Assembly: GCF_964204645.1 (NCBI RefSeq)
Contig: NC_134036.1
Span: forward strand, 2,110,001-2,174,000
Reading direction: 5' to 3'
Source: Tubulanus polymorphus
Taxonomy: Eukaryota > Nemertea > Palaeonemertea > Tubulaniformes > Tubulanidae
DNA: 64,000 nucleotides
A program made the position numbers and the translations under genes. The first letter of the stretch is position 1; the number at the start of each line of letters is the position of its first letter. The notes under the pieces are model-generated. The model had not been told where the DNA came from, did not search any database, and saw only the letters and a list, made by a program, of their open reading frames with translations. Positions 35,691-48,194 of this stretch are shown piece after piece.

Positions 35691-36034
35691 GATTCCGGCT
35701 CTGGTGCAGGTTGGGTAACGGTCCGCGGGAATTCCGTGCCGTTGGGAAACCCCCCTCCCCCTCTCTCTCACTCCCCCGACTAAATACACACTATAGACTG
35801 TTAGTAATCAAACATCGACATGTGATATGTAAATATATTTACTCATATCGTTAATTCGATAAACAGAATTTCGAGCTGTTGGTATTAGATAGCGAGTTGT
35901 ATGACGATGAAGGAGAGATAGGGCGATGGCAGACGAGAAGGCTTTTAATCCAGCCTACATAAGACATAAGACATAATTCGTTATTCAAAGAAAAAGAAAA
36001 AAAGAAAACGTTTGATGTAATTGATATGAGAAAA

Positions 36035-36130
36035 GGCAAGAGGGAGGGATGGGGGGGGGGCTGGGTGAGGGGGCAGGATGAAGAGGTGACTGAGACAGGG
36101 TGAGGGGGGTTTGGAGGGGAGTTGGGACAT
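36035..36130 (+). other. G-run tract, possible G-quadruplex
   Basis: At least five G-runs of three or more lie in 95 bases (GGGAGGGATGGGGGGGGGGC, GGGTGAGGGGGC, GGGTGAGGGGGG, GGAGGGGAG, GGG), with loops short enough for quadruplex folding on the plus strand. Confidence 0.6.
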
Positions 36131-36284
36131 GTATGATACTTTTCTCCGATATAAATAAGTTCACAATTGATCAGCACTTTTTGAAGAACAAGCCTTCTAT
36201 GTATATGCATTATTCTCAATTCGCGTAAACATTAATTACAAAAAGAAACAATGAAAAAAAGTGTTTCACTTAAAAATACAAGAA

Positions 36285-36325
36285 CAACAATAGACATCGT
36301 TAGCGCACAACAATAGACATCGTTA
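36285..36325 (+). repeat. Short direct duplication
   Basis: ACAACAATAGACATCGTTA occurs twice in direct succession, separated by GCGC-type bases; likely a small tandem duplication. Confidence 0.7.
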
Positions 36326-36329
36326 TAGT

Positions 36330-37900
36330 TCTAGGCAACACGTTTTTTAACGTTTATAACGCATAAACAGTCGGCTTTTTAATCTACTGTCTGTTTTGAA
36401 CGCTGCTGAGTTGAAAGGCACCCCTGGCAGGTGGTATTGAGCCCACAAAAAGGCCGCCACACGCCACAGTTTAGCCTAGCTCCGGCACAACGGCTGCTAA
36501 AGTACCAGCAGCAACGGTACCGGTAGTAGCGGCCTCATCACGGCATCTGCGTTAAAGACAGGCCAGAAAACAGATGAGTTTTTAACGATGCGGGTATATA
36601 TGAACTGTCTGCGTGTGTACTGCAGGAGAGAGTGAGGGTAAGATAAAACGGCGGCAGTTTTTCCGTTTTTTCTTTCCTGAACCGCGATCGAGATTCTGTT
36701 CCGCGTTGAAAACGAACACACGTAACAGCGTAAACAACATTTCCAACAATGCTGAACGTTTTTCACACTTTGAAAGCCTTTTATTTTGAAACGTCGTAGT
36801 AACAGAGTTAAATGGATTTAAATTCGTGATGTTTTAGTTTAGCTACCCTTCTCCACCCTTCTCCGCTAGTTCTTTAAAGATATGAGCTAGGACACCTTAA
36901 GTCAGGTTTAAAAAGACATCATAGGCACACAAGTTGTATCTCCATTTGAAAAGCATGTACCGGAACGCAAGGCCGCACGCGTGGGCTCCGCAGACGGCGG
37001 ACACACTCCGGACACGCGAGTTGACTCAAGCCGAACAGGTTTCAACTCGCTTTGACATTTCTAGCGATGACAATAACACGCGATTCGTTGTCACGCCACG
37101 CACCTGCGTAACAGGTTGACAACCCTTAGGCTAGTATAGACTCTTTGACTTAAATATCAATCTGTTGAACTTTGTTTGGAGCTTACGAAAGGGACACGAA
37201 TCAGTGATTTACTCCAAGGTTTAAGGCACTATCACTATCAGGAAGCTATGTAAACATTTAGGTTACACACACATGTCCAACTTTTGTCCATGGGCAGCCC
37301 ATTGCCCTTGTAGGCATATCGGCCAGCCAGCAAGTAGAAATCACTATAAATACTTTTCGGGCAAACAAACCGCGAGCAAGGCCTCCATTTCCGCAAAATG
37401 ATTTTACAAAGATATAATAATGTACAGCGGTGTAGCCCAAAACTTGCTATTTAGGCGTATCGGCCAACCGGCCAGTAGTACTCAAAGTACATAATTTCTG
37501 GACAAAGCGTTATTTTACCCACAGATTGGCCCAAAACTAGCTATATTCTCGCCGATACAGGGGAACACTATCTGTAATGTAAACCTATAGGCTACACACA
37601 CGCGCGCATGTCCTGGTCTGATATAGATCTGTAATTAACAGGTCGCGCGGACAGTTTTGTCTCTTTATGAACAAAAAAGAAACCGATTTGTCAATTTTGA
37701 CATTTTTACGACGAAGCTTCTTTAACAATGTACAATGTATTATTACACTGTGGGGAAATTCTAAGTACACAAACTCACACACATATACGGCGGCAATAAA
37801 ACTACCGATATACCCCCTATAGACTATACGTATGCATTTTTATGGACATTTTTCTAATACGTTTAATTCCGAGACTTTGCTAGAGAAATCTGAAGATTTA
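36330..37900. other. Intergenic; no gene seen
   Basis: Mixed-composition sequence without protein-like frames. GGCGTATCGGCCAACCGGCC at 37453-37472 repeats the earlier GGCATATCGGCCAGCCAGC (37311-37329), with similar following text, suggesting a 140-base duplication. The variant octamer GCAGACGG is at about 36990. Confidence 0.35.
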
Positions 37901-37904
37901 TTGA

Positions 37905-38235
37905 GTCAGGCATCTTTTCTGGAAGGTGTCATGAAATCAATGATGTCATAAGGGGATTTATGGGGGTAGACATCTTTACTAGAAGTGTCAATTTTTAGTA
38001 TCGTTATATATGATGATGTCATAGGGAGGTTCATGAAGGCAGACATCTTTTCTGGAAGTGTCTATATCACTTCATCTATTTATTGATGTCATAGGGGGAT
38101 TTATGGGGCAGCCACAATCTCTAGTTTTGTCTCTTTTGAGAGTAATGGAGGCTACCGTCTTTCTCAGAAGCAACACACTCATTTTGACAATGATGTCATA
38201 GGTGGATCTTATGCAGGTTGCCATCTTGAAGAATA
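37905..38235 (+). repeat. CRE-core dispersed repeat, plus-strand array
   Basis: Words TGATGTCATAAGGGGATTTA, TGATGTCATAGGGAGGTTCA, TGATGTCATAGGGGGATTTA and TGATGTCATAGGTGGATCTT lie near 37943, 38013, 38083 and 38191, each followed by a TGGGGGTAGACATCTTT- or CAGCCACAATC-like word. The period is about 70 bases, with one unit longer. Confidence 0.8.
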
Positions 38236-38239
38236 ATTT

Positions 38240-41200
38240 ACAAACAGGTTACTGCACCCACTTTCAAACGGAAGTCACGTGCCAGTCAGTCAGATGAAGT
38301 CTCGGTCCGAGGGGAAAAATTATCGTCGTTTCGTTCAGAAATCATTTATTTACGATAAAAAAGGGAACCTAACACCGTCGTCGTTTCGCGTGGGAGTTTT
38401 AACGATTTTATTTATTCACACACAGTCTCGAGTCCATTAGCCAGAGAACACGTGACCGGAAACGCTGATTACTTGCACAGCAGACGAAAAAATGATTTCC
38501 ACGACTGCGGAATTCAAGAATAGTAATTTTTTGAAAGATTTTTATCAAAACCTCTTATCATCGTGGGGGAGGGGTGGCCATTGCCGTAGTTGATATGAAA
38601 GTTTAGCTAGAAAGTTTAATTAGATAAGAATTAGGAAATTTTAAAAAAAAGAAAAAAAACTAGCAATGCAGTTCATGAAGCTTCGATAAAAACGTAAGCT
38701 TACTTAGTTTAAGCCCAGTCTTGAAAATTAATTGAGTTAAATTATGTCAGATTAAGCCTAAGCTTTCAAAGATAAAGTTTAAGCTTAGAGAAAATCAGAG
38801 TTTGATGTTTTTCATTAAAAATGAACCCAAGCGTTCGGAGATCATCTCTTAACATTCCGTTATCTACAGATGTAGATAATTTCAGCAAGCGACACCTGTT
38901 GGCAGCTTTTGCAAATCCGAACGAATTAATCTCGAATTAGAAAAAGTAAAATTGCAAATTGATCATTTGAAGCAGATTTTTTTTCCAAATGAATCGAAAA
39001 TTAAAACTTCCCATTTGAAGTTACTTTTACAACAACTAATTCTTAAAAAAAACAACTTTCGACATCCAACGTTCGCCGATATTCAAGCCGTTATTAGCCA
39101 GAGCAGACGATCCCCAAACCGCTCAAAGATACGGATTAGATTTCAAACTGATCAAACATGGGATTCGTGAAAAAAACCCGCAATTTCAATCTAGTACCAT
39201 CATTTTGCGTTGGTTGCGCGGAAGACTGTCTTTTCAATTTCCCTTTGACGGAGATTGTGTAAGAAAATCCCAACAGCGAAAAGAAATTAGCACGGAATCA
39301 TTAGTCAATTGAGGCAAACCCCCCGCGGTGTCGAGAAACTCGAATCGAAAATCTGAAATCGTAAATTCTCCTTTTGTTAGGCGGTTTATTTTGATGTCGT
39401 TCGCGAGGCGCGCGTCGCAGGTTTTTTCCCTCGCCGAGATTAAAATTGCTTTTAGAATCGAAATTGTGAATTGAATAAAAAAGTTCCTGCACAGCGTTCG
39501 AAAGCTGCTTCTATGGCGATGTTAATTACCGCTGCGCGTGCGTGTTCAAATTGACGCTGCCGCGCTACAATGTAGTCGGTTTGTAACCGTCGGGTATTGT
39601 TGTAAATTCGTTGTCACGTCGACGCAACTGCGGAAAATTTGAAAAATGGATATCTTTTCTTCGTTGTCAATGTTAACTTTGAAGTCTGAATTAAGCTTTT
39701 AAAAGATATTAAATCTACTTTTTGGGTATTTACTTTTCTATAACTCTCGGCTACAATGCTGTCGGTTTTGAAAAAAAGGCCTTTCTTTCCTTTTGTGCGA
39801 AAACCTCGAACAGTCATTGTCGTTTTTATCCGGTTGCGTAGCGACTGAAATCGATCGCAGACGACATTCCCTTAGCGCTATACACTTCAAAATACCGTCA
39901 GAGTTTTCGAAAAAATATAATAACCGAAATATTGTCCGTTTTGAGGATTAACAACAGGCAACACGACCCTTCACCGGACTTTATAATGGTATTATCATGT
40001 CTGGTTTATAACACAGACGCGAAAAGGTCTGGAATAACATGATTTTGGTCTTTGTTGCCACTGCTGCTGCTGCTGATGGTACAAACTCTTAAAGGTTTTT
40101 TTTTAATTTTCCTGCAAACTGCGGTCGTCGGCATTTTATGGATAATATTTTGAACGTGTAACAAACAACAGCAGCGACCGTTACTTATGGTCACTATGAG
40201 ACTTTTTTGTGAGGTCATTTTGATTAATGATAATATTTTATCTCTTAGTAAAAGATATCGCTTCTAAACAATTATCAGCGTCGATAGAATATTGACATCC
40301 ACTCTGGTAGGAACAGCAGATATTTTTCAAGGTGTAGCTGATTTTCTAGGAGGTGTCTGATTTTCAAAGGGGTGGATGTAAAAGTGAAAGTGTTGGCCAG
40401 CCCTCGAAAACCAGTTGTGGGTAACACTGAACTGATCTATTTCTTTATCTCTTAATAAAAGATTTCGCTCCTGAACTTATGAAATTGTTCATCATGTTAT
40501 CAGTACATGGCCGAATATGAGTTACTATTTGTCGAACCTTCTACAGCTAAAAGTTCACGTAGATTAAAACGCGCACTTCAAATTTCATCGTTTCGTGCAA
40601 TTATAAATCAGTTTGCGCTGGGTAAATATGAACAAACGGCTGGAAATGGCGCCTAGAACAGGCTATCCATACGATATGCACACATAAACCCCTCTAGTAA
40701 ATATAAGAGAGATATAAGGGGGGGGGGCAGGTGGCCGAGTCATGGAACACCTTTACATTTCGTTGTCACCTCTCGAATCAGAAATGAATTGATTTTTTTT
40801 TCGGTAATATTTCATTGAAATATGACGAATTTAAAAGTTCAGATTAATCAGTTATGAACAGTTACAACTTTCATATATCTCTGTTCTAATAGTAATCGAC
40901 AGTTAGATCCTCACAATTTACATTTTACAGGGGATGGTTACAGCACCAAATAAGGAAGTAAAAGGATTTACGAATAATTCTCGGTAAATTTCTCGATTTT
41001 AGTTGAAATGTCTCGAGTTTCGAGGTAAATAATTGACGTCGGAAGAAAGGTGCTAATTATGCAGAGAATTCTATCAGCAATTTACAGAATTATTGAGCCT
41101 GCGTCATGAGTAACAGGTTTAAATGTCGTCTGTGAAATAGTTTGAACCCGTCCTGGGGGTCCGGTGATACAGTGGCACAGTTTTGCTATGAATCGAAAAA

Positions 41201-41670
41201 GCAGCACCGTAAATATTGTTTGGTATCTGAAAGATTTTGGAATGGAGTTTTGACTTAACATTATAGGCACCAAGTGAAGCTTCCCACTGGTATACCATAG
41301 GCAGTTACTATAAGTTAAGCTTCCAATTCTTAGCCAAGTATTTGTAGAAGACACCCTGTATTTCTAGGAGATTTTCTGACGCAGGTTTATGACGGGAATA
41401 TCGTTTGCTATATGGTGAAACAGGATTTAATCTATGATGGATGTCCGATGTAAAACCTCACAGTTCAAGGAGATAAAAACCCGTTATATATATACCGATA
41501 TATTATACCAGGTTTTATCGGGGAACCTGAGCAATAAATTATAGAACCGAAATGTTTTCCCCTAAAGCGATTTCTTTATCAGAAAACTGTGAGGAAAAAG
41601 GCAGCACCGATGCAGCACATGTGTGTTCGTCTGGCCTGTTAATCTCGGTTGTAAACTAGAATTACTAGTC
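38240..41670. other. Intergenic; no gene seen
   Basis: No recognisable coding segment in 3.4 kb. Octamers GCAGACGA lie at 38480, 39103 and 39857. A short CTG run is at 40061-40075. A poly-G run (40719-40728) adjoins GGTGGCCGAGTCATGG, which resembles a tRNA-Ser/Leu A-box without a matching B-box. 38700-38800 contains AAGCTTA/TAAGCTT words in both orientations that could be a decayed MITE. Confidence 0.35.
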
Positions 41671-41678
41671 ACACTATT

Positions 41679-41688
41679 GCTGTTGCTG

Positions 41689-41728
<40 letters not shown>

Positions 41729-41796
41729 TATAGTATTCGATTCGATTAGCTTTTAAAATTGTCAAATTATTTTCATGATGCTGCTGCTGCTGTTAG

Positions 41797-41838
<42 letters not shown>
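41679..41838 (+). repeat. CTG trinucleotide arrays (two blocks)
   Basis: (CTG)n with few interruptions spans 41690-41726 and 41779-41837; a third imperfect block is at 41975-42018. On the minus strand this is CAG. No open frame with start and splice signals uses it, so a polyglutamine exon is not supported. Confidence 0.9.
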
Positions 41839-42263
41839 ACAATTACATCTTGCCAAGTTCTAAATAGTGAAATTAACCACAATCTACACTTTGATAAACC
41901 CCTGTTTTACAAAACAGTGTTAGTAGCCCTTTAGTATTTCAATCATAAGTACAATTTAAAGATCCAAACAATAGCAGTGCTGTTGCAGTTGCTGCTACTG
42001 CTGTTGTTACTGCTGCTGAATTCATCACGTCTAAATAGTCAAATTGTTATCACGGTTATCCCTGTTCATTCCCCTCTGATCTGTGGGATCGATTATCACG
42101 GATTTATCAGGTATTACAAGATTTGCACCGCTAGCACTGCGGAATAAGCTATCCTTAATAAAACTCTTCACCCACAAGAGAACGCATTGATGATATACAT
42201 AATCTCATCCATCAGTTACATCACCATGTTTTGCAATCATCAAGTCAAAAGTCATAAGCCACA

Positions 42264-42401
42264 GGGGCCGGTTGCAGTCATGGCTTAGACTTAAGACCAG
42301 TCTAAGACCAACTTGGTTCTAAAGCCAATCTAAAAACTTAAGACCAGCCTAAAGATTAAAGACCACCTTTAGACTAAAGTCACGACTGTGCAACTGGCCC
42401 C
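42264..42401 (+). mobile_element. MITE family A, second copy
   Basis: GGGGCCGGTTGCAGTCATGG...ACGACTGTGCAACTGGCCCC, 138 bases, with the same interior order as 10441-10580 (AAGACCAGTCTAAG, CCAATCTAAAAACTTAAGAC). Flanked by CAG on both sides; ATAAGCCACAG also occurs in both flanks. Confidence 0.85.
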
Positions 42402-43207
42402 AGTAACAAAATTCATAAGCCACAGGTTATAAGTCACAAGCAGCTGAAATAACTAAACTTAGCTCGCAATAGTAGTTTCAAAATAACTAGGTCCTTACGG
42501 GGACTATGGTTTGACAGTGGATTAAGAATAAAACAGGGATTTAGAAAAGATTAAGCTCGGGTAAACCCTCGTAAAAATGTGGGCAACGCCCACTGGGGCC
42601 AAATTCAAAACGGCCGCCAAAATATGACCTACAGCCCATATTTGGTAAGAGTATCTAAAAGGAAAATGTGCATTGGTAACAATTACAAACTTCTTGAGCC
42701 GACGATTGAAGCAAGTTCATGCTTTCAAAGCTTTGTTAGCAAAATGGAAAACTACTTGAGCTGGGACTCTAACTTTTAGAACCAATTTACCGAGCAGAGA
42801 GCTTCTTCAAACTGGACCGACTGATCATTTTCAGAACCGAAACGATTCTTTCATTTTGCATTATTTCATTCTGATAACACAACATTTGCACCTCTGTGAA
42901 AAGTCGACGATAAGTCGATGCGTGATAACCTTATAAAGAACACATCACAGCAGATACCGTTACACTGAGGTTGGGCGTGTGTGTGTTTATTCAAACACGA
43001 TCTAGCGAATTGATATAACACCCGCCCCGGGGAACCCTTTCTTCCATCTCCATCTCTCGCTCTATGGCAGACGACATTATTCTAGCCTATGTCTATTTAT
43101 AATAATAATAATAATACTATTTTATATCCGGAGGAATCGATTTTTTCATTTCGTTTAACGTTCGACGCTTCGAGCTCTGAGCAGAAAAAAAAGTGAAAAG
43201 GGGAGAG

Positions 43208-43279
43208 GAGAGAGAGAGAGAGAGAGAGGGAGGGAGGGAGAGAGGGAGGGAGGGAGAGGGAGGGAGGGAGGGAGGGAGG

Positions 43280-43352
<73 letters not shown>
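43208..43352 (+). repeat. GA/GGGA microsatellite
   Basis: A pure purine run: AGAGAG blocks alternate with GGGAGGGA blocks, then an uninterrupted (GA) run to about 43346 and a G-run. Six-frame translations are composition artefacts. Confidence 0.95.
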
Positions 43353-43355
<3 letters not shown>

Positions 43356-43961
43356 CAGAGAAACATGGGAGTGGAGGGTGTGAAAAAAAAGGCATAGCCA
43401 TATCAGTTTGTGTAACATGTTAAAATGTCAATGAAAGAAGGGAAATGTGAGAAGGGAGAATGGTAAAAATACCGCCATTTTATCTTTTGTCATAAAATGT
43501 CATCTAAAGTGAAAAAAATTTTAACAATAATTGAAATAATATAAGGATATCATATTTGTTATTCGGTATTTTGTTGCCGAGGTTGGGAAAAAAGGTTCAA
43601 CCATATCGGTTTAACTTGAGTCATATCAAAATGCCAATCCCCATCAGTGAAAAAAATATTAATGATAATAATTTTAATGATATAAAAATATTAAATTTAT
43701 TTCTTAGCATTTTGATGCCGATACAAATGTCGCCCACACACATGTATAACGTGATAGCAGTCTAAAGGGCTTATATTGGCGTGACGTTGCCCGAGCCTGA
43801 AGCACGCCCAAGGGCGCCAGAAATTAAAGGTCTTTATTGATCGTTGTCTTAAATCTGTTCCATCTAATCGAAAATTATATTTGTATCTGCTGTTTTCGTG
43901 ACGTTCGTCACCGCATAAGTGAATACTTCGTCACATTTTACTGAAGCCATGAGAGAAAAGA

Positions 43962-44064
43962 GACTCCATGATTTGAAAGTTTAACAATATGTTTCCATGC
44001 CTACCAACTGAAGTTTGGTACGTAGGCATGGAAACATATTGTTAAACTTTCAAATCATGGAGTC
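43962..44064. repeat. Perfect inverted repeat, 43-bp arms, 17-base loop
   Basis: The left arm 43962-44004 (GACTCCATGATTTG...CCATGCCTAC) is the exact reverse complement of the right arm 44022-44064. The loop includes CAACTGAAGTTTGG, which can itself pair partly. Complete identity suggests a recent event or selection on the hairpin. No promoter or reading frame is evident. Confidence 0.95.
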
Positions 44065-44149
44065 ACATCTCATCATTTAACCCCTTTCAGTGAAGACTTT
44101 TTGGATATCCTTCAATACAGTTTCAAATGGATTAAAGAAATGATGATTT

Positions 44150-44197
44150 AGGTCGACTGCCCGTCCTTTCTGGTCCTATTAAGACCATTATCAGGTA
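44150..44197 (-). mobile_element. Possible Penelope-like end or hammerhead-like stem
   Basis: On the minus strand CCTGATAATGGTCTTAATAG is followed by GACCAGAAAGGACGGGC. CTGATAA with a GGTC/GACC stem and GAAA resembles a decayed hammerhead core. It lies 90 bases from the perfect hairpin. Confidence 0.3.
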
Positions 44198-44287
44198 TGT
44201 ACTACCAAAAATGAGCGAGCTAAGCCACTCGGAATGTTCTCAAGTCAGGTTGAAATAGACATTAGGAAGTATATAAGATAAATACCT

Positions 44288-44398
44288 GGGCCCGGTTTTA
44301 TAGACTGGTAATACCTTCAGCCCGAGGGCTAACTCGATTTAAATTAAATTGAGTTAGCTCCCGGCTTAAAGGTAATACCGGTTTATAATACCGGGTCC
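44288..44398 (+). mobile_element. MITE family B, second copy
   Basis: GGGCCCGGTTTTATAGACTG...GGTAATACCGGTTTATAATA, CCGGGTCC; interior TTTAAATTAAATTGAGTTAG. 111 bases; same family as 33150-33247. Confidence 0.85.
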
Positions 44399-44449
44399 AG
44401 ATGTATTCCTAGGTAGGCCTATATCAATTTACAAAATCATCATCTGCAT

Positions 44450-44715
44450 AAGTTGTCACAATACTGAAGTCATCTCTATTTTTGAGTCTCAATTTGTATT
44501 AAAAATTCAATTTACTAAGTGTATGTCATTATTGGTATTAATATAAGTCGTCACATTGCTGAAGTTAAATCTCAATTAGTTATTCTGATGATTGAATTCA
44601 CTTACAAAATACAAATCATTATAATATAAGTGGTCACATGACCGAAGTCGAAAATATTTTCTGATCCCAAATTGGTTGCGTCTCTAATTCAATCTACAAA
44701 GTTTACACCTGATAA
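44450..44715. repeat. Tandem repeat of about 100 bp, AT-rich
   Basis: AAGTCGTCACA or AAGTGGTCACA, TGAAGTCATCTC or CCGAAGTCG, and CAATTTACTAAG or CAATCTACAAAG recur three times. Related to 22800-23115. Confidence 0.55.
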
Positions 44716-45309
44716 GAAATCGATGACTAAATGATCGCCCAAAAATTATCTATTTTACGATTCTAAAAACGAAACTGAAACACCCACACGATCGATATCT
44801 TTAGGGTTACTAGAGTTTACGATTATTGATTTTTCGATTTATTGCCATAAAACGAATATATTCAAATAAAAAATGAATTACTGAACTTCACTTAACCTGC
44901 TTCATAAGTTACCGGAGAAATTTTCACGCCTCTCATTTATTTCTAAACGAAAACCACGATCTAAAAGTCACCAGAGTCGATATATCAAATTTCGCGTTTA
45001 ACATTTTGATATATCACATATCAGCATATGAATAGCAGCAGATTTGGGCGAATTGGAAAAAGAAGTTGCAAGAGACTCTCTTTGGGAATCGATTTTCGTC
45101 CCAGTTTATCACCTATGATCCAAGCAGGCCCCAGTTTCACGAGAAAGCTAACTGAAAGTTTATTGGTTCAATAGCTGACATTGGTTTCAAACGAGAACAC
45201 AACAATATTCAAACTTAACGGTTTTAAGCTTGTAAACTTGTTCATGGAACTGTCGACCGTGATCACGTGGTTTATGCCTTTAACATTTTCAAGAACTATT
45301 ATGTAGGCG

Positions 45310-45580
45310 TTATCAGAGAAGAATGCTACATTCGAAAATTCGAATTAGAAATCTTTTCGGACCTTCGGTGAAATTCTAGATTCGGTTTAAATTGGTATTT
45401 TGCTCTCGAAGAAGGTTGTTTTGAGAGTCATAACATTTTCACGAAGGACCCATAATTGAGGGTTTTTACAGGGACGAATGCTACATTCGAAAATTCGTAA
45501 TTGATTTCGGACTTGGTATCATTCTAGAGTAGTTTGGTTTAAATTGGCATTTTGCAGAATGACTTTTAAAAAAACCGTCT
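45310..45580. repeat. Direct duplication of about 160 bp
   Basis: GAATGCTACATTCGAAAATT, TTCGGACCTT/TTCGGACTTG, ATTCTAGA and GTTTAAATTGGTATTTTGC appear near 45322 and again near 45476 in the same order. Confidence 0.7.
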
Positions 45581-45859
45581 TCGTGAGCGAAATGTTTTGG
45601 ATCCAGACAAACAATGATGGATTCAGTTCCAAAGTTATATGAGTTAAGATTTTACTCGAAACAAAGTTGGAAATGAAATATTCTGACTTGATAAATCTCG
45701 ACTTAATAATAGAATCAAAACATTGGCAATAAACTTTATGATTCGAACTTAGATGATTTGGAATCGAACTCATTCACCGAACTAAACTGAAACTTTTCAA
45801 GAAATCGAAAAACAACTTTTCCAAAAATTTTCCAATTCGCCCACATCACACATTTTTGA

Positions 45860-47220
45860 TTAATTCCTACGTTACCCCAGGTGATACTACGAGAGTAGTC
45901 GCGTCGATGTTATTATCTATCGAGGATTAGTTGCCGAGCGATCGGGAAGAGTAATTCGGATTATTGCGAACGAAAAAATTAATTCACGTTTCACACGTCG
46001 AGTAGATTAGCGAATACTCCGAGATTAAATCCTCACGGGCCTAGTAGCCATAGCAATCATAATCCGTGGAGTAAAAAAATAATCCGGGATTAATCCTTTC
46101 TCGCGCTCTAAGTATATAGATACATGTAGACGTAATCCGGTGGTAAAGTAATCCACGTGCAGCAAGCGCGCTTACAACCGAATGTCAACGCTTTACAACA
46201 ACGTAAGCGTTGGATAGCGTTATTATAACGTCAACGTCGCACACGGCGGTAGTAACGTTGCGTTTACGTACGTTTAAAAGCTGCACGAGTCGACCGCAGC
46301 GCTCAGCGCAACCGGCGAGCGAGGTATTCACCGTCGACTCGATCGCCACCTGGTGACTTAACCGAGAAACATTTGATTCGACGCATCGCACGCGTAGTTA
46401 GCGGTTAATACGATAGATGGCGCAGTAATTTAGGCAGGATGGCGTTAAATTGACACCAAAATAGTATTTAGATTTTTAACTAAAAAGAAGTAATTTCCTG
46501 ACTAACACTCTTAGACATTTCAAAACCAACCTTGTGACCCTCGTTTAAATATACCCTTTGCTACCATGGTGTCATAATAGTTAGATTGACATAGCCATAT
46601 CTCACTCCATTAGCGCCGGATCCAAGGACGTTAAGACTTATTTTCATTTTTAACAGCCTTCCAAGTAAGCACAATCAAGAGCCTGAAGACGGAACGGACT
46701 CTGGTAAAACCTTAGAAAGCCCAAAGACAAAGCCTTATATTATTACATCAATTAGAATTTCTAACAACTTCGAGATTTTGCATCTCATTATTTTTAGCAT
46801 CTGAAAAAATCGATTGTAAAATTCAACAAAGGTCTATTTTATCACGGATAACAAATGCAACGACGTCCAAAGAAGAACTCGGTTTTGTCGGCCGTATCAG
46901 TCTAATATCGTGTCTTAAAGGCGAGTGGAGGTAAGGCTGTTGTCATAGTGAAAATTATTTGATCCAGTCACCTCCGATGATGAAAGGCAGACCCCTCCCC
47001 CTCTATCTCAGCGCCCCTAAGGTGCTACCAGGTATATTTACAGAGACAGCGCGCGAAGACGATACGCACCGATAAAGTTCATCTGTCTCATCATATAACA
47101 TGTAACATTTAAGGTCGTCTGCTTAAAAAGAGACGTAGGTAGTTTTTTTATCGATAGAGAAGGGCAGACGATTTTTTTACTTTCTGCAGAGCGGCGATTG
47201 TGAGTGCGTAATTACTAGAT
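45860..47220. other. Intergenic with ACG patch and CTCF-like site; no gene seen
   Basis: 46180-46290 is dense in AACG and ACGTC. A CTCF-like word GATAGATGGCGCAG is at 46412-46425, near GGATGGCGTT. Octamers TCGTCTGC (47115) and GCAGACGA (47164) lie 49 bases apart in opposite orientation. No protein-like frame. Confidence 0.4.
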
Positions 47221-47222
47221 CT

Positions 47223-47515
47223 AAAGACGGATAGATTCAGGAGAGGAAAGGGTAGAGAGGGAGGTGAGGAGGGAGAGAAAGCGATGGGAGGTGATGGAGA
47301 GAGCAGGGGAGAGAGGAAAGGACGACAGAACGGAACGGAGAAAGAATAGGAGAGGAAGAGGGGGCGGCGTGAGAGAGGAGGGAGGGAGATAAAGCAGGTC
47401 AGGGAGAACAGAGGATGGAGAGAGGGTCAGAGAGAGAAGGAGAGAGCGAGAGAAAAGGGGAGAGCAGGTCAGGGAGGGAGGTGAGATGAGAGCGAATGGA
47501 GAATGGCCAGAGAAT
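47223..47515 (+). repeat. GA-rich purine tract
   Basis: Degenerate GGAGAGAG text with AGCAGGTCAGGGAG recurring (47393 and 47463). The minus-strand frame of 142 residues over 47469-47897 starts at TTG, runs through this tract and is not considered a gene. Confidence 0.7.
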
Positions 47516-48194
47516 GGGTGTGAGATCCTAGTCGAAGACTTAAATAGGGCGGGACGTAAATGGCAAAAAAGGTGAGTGAAATAGGGATAGTAAAAGTGGG
47601 ATGAAAGGTCAGGGAACTTGACAAGTAGCCCCTATACAACAAACGAATATAGTCAATAGTTCGTTCGATTTTGTTTTGATCCTCGTTTTTCCGGAAATCG
47701 ACTATTTGTACAATAACAAGATAATAGAGACAAAAAAACCCGGGCAGAAAACAATTCGTAGAAATCTGATTTGCGGCCGTCGTGAAGCCGTTTAACCTCT
47801 GATAGCCGCGTGAAAGGCTGCCTGGCTGGATACTGCCTCTGCTGCTGCTGCTGATGTTGCGGTTGATTTGATGATACGGCGCAGATAAAGTAGCCAAATA
47901 AAACCGTTACATCTTACCCGCAGGCGTCGAAATAGTCCGTCTCCATATTAGGCATCGGCAATTGAATTAGGTCGGCTTTTTTTCTCCTTTCTTGTTTTAT
48001 TATTGGCTTTGACCACACGACGTCCAAGCAACACGTATTCGATATATCCCCCTCTAGGTGCAATTGCTCTCTCTCAAGAGACTGACCTCGATCGTGAACA
48101 AACGTCAAACGTCATGAAAGCGACAATGAAAAATCGCCATGGAAATAACGGCTACATTTTTTCTTGTTGTTTGAAATAGATTTCACCTTTAAAA

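Noticed and set aside
40719-40760. GGTGGCCGAGTCATGG as a tRNA-Ser/Leu start
   Set aside because: Only the A-box region matches; no anticodon arm or B-box follows.
41562-41765. Poly-Ser frame over the CTG array
   Set aside because: Trinucleotide repeat read in one of several open frames; no exon signals.
47469-47897. Minus-strand open frame of 142 residues
   Set aside because: Starts with TTG and extends into a GA-rich simple tract; its hydrophobic run is likely by chance.
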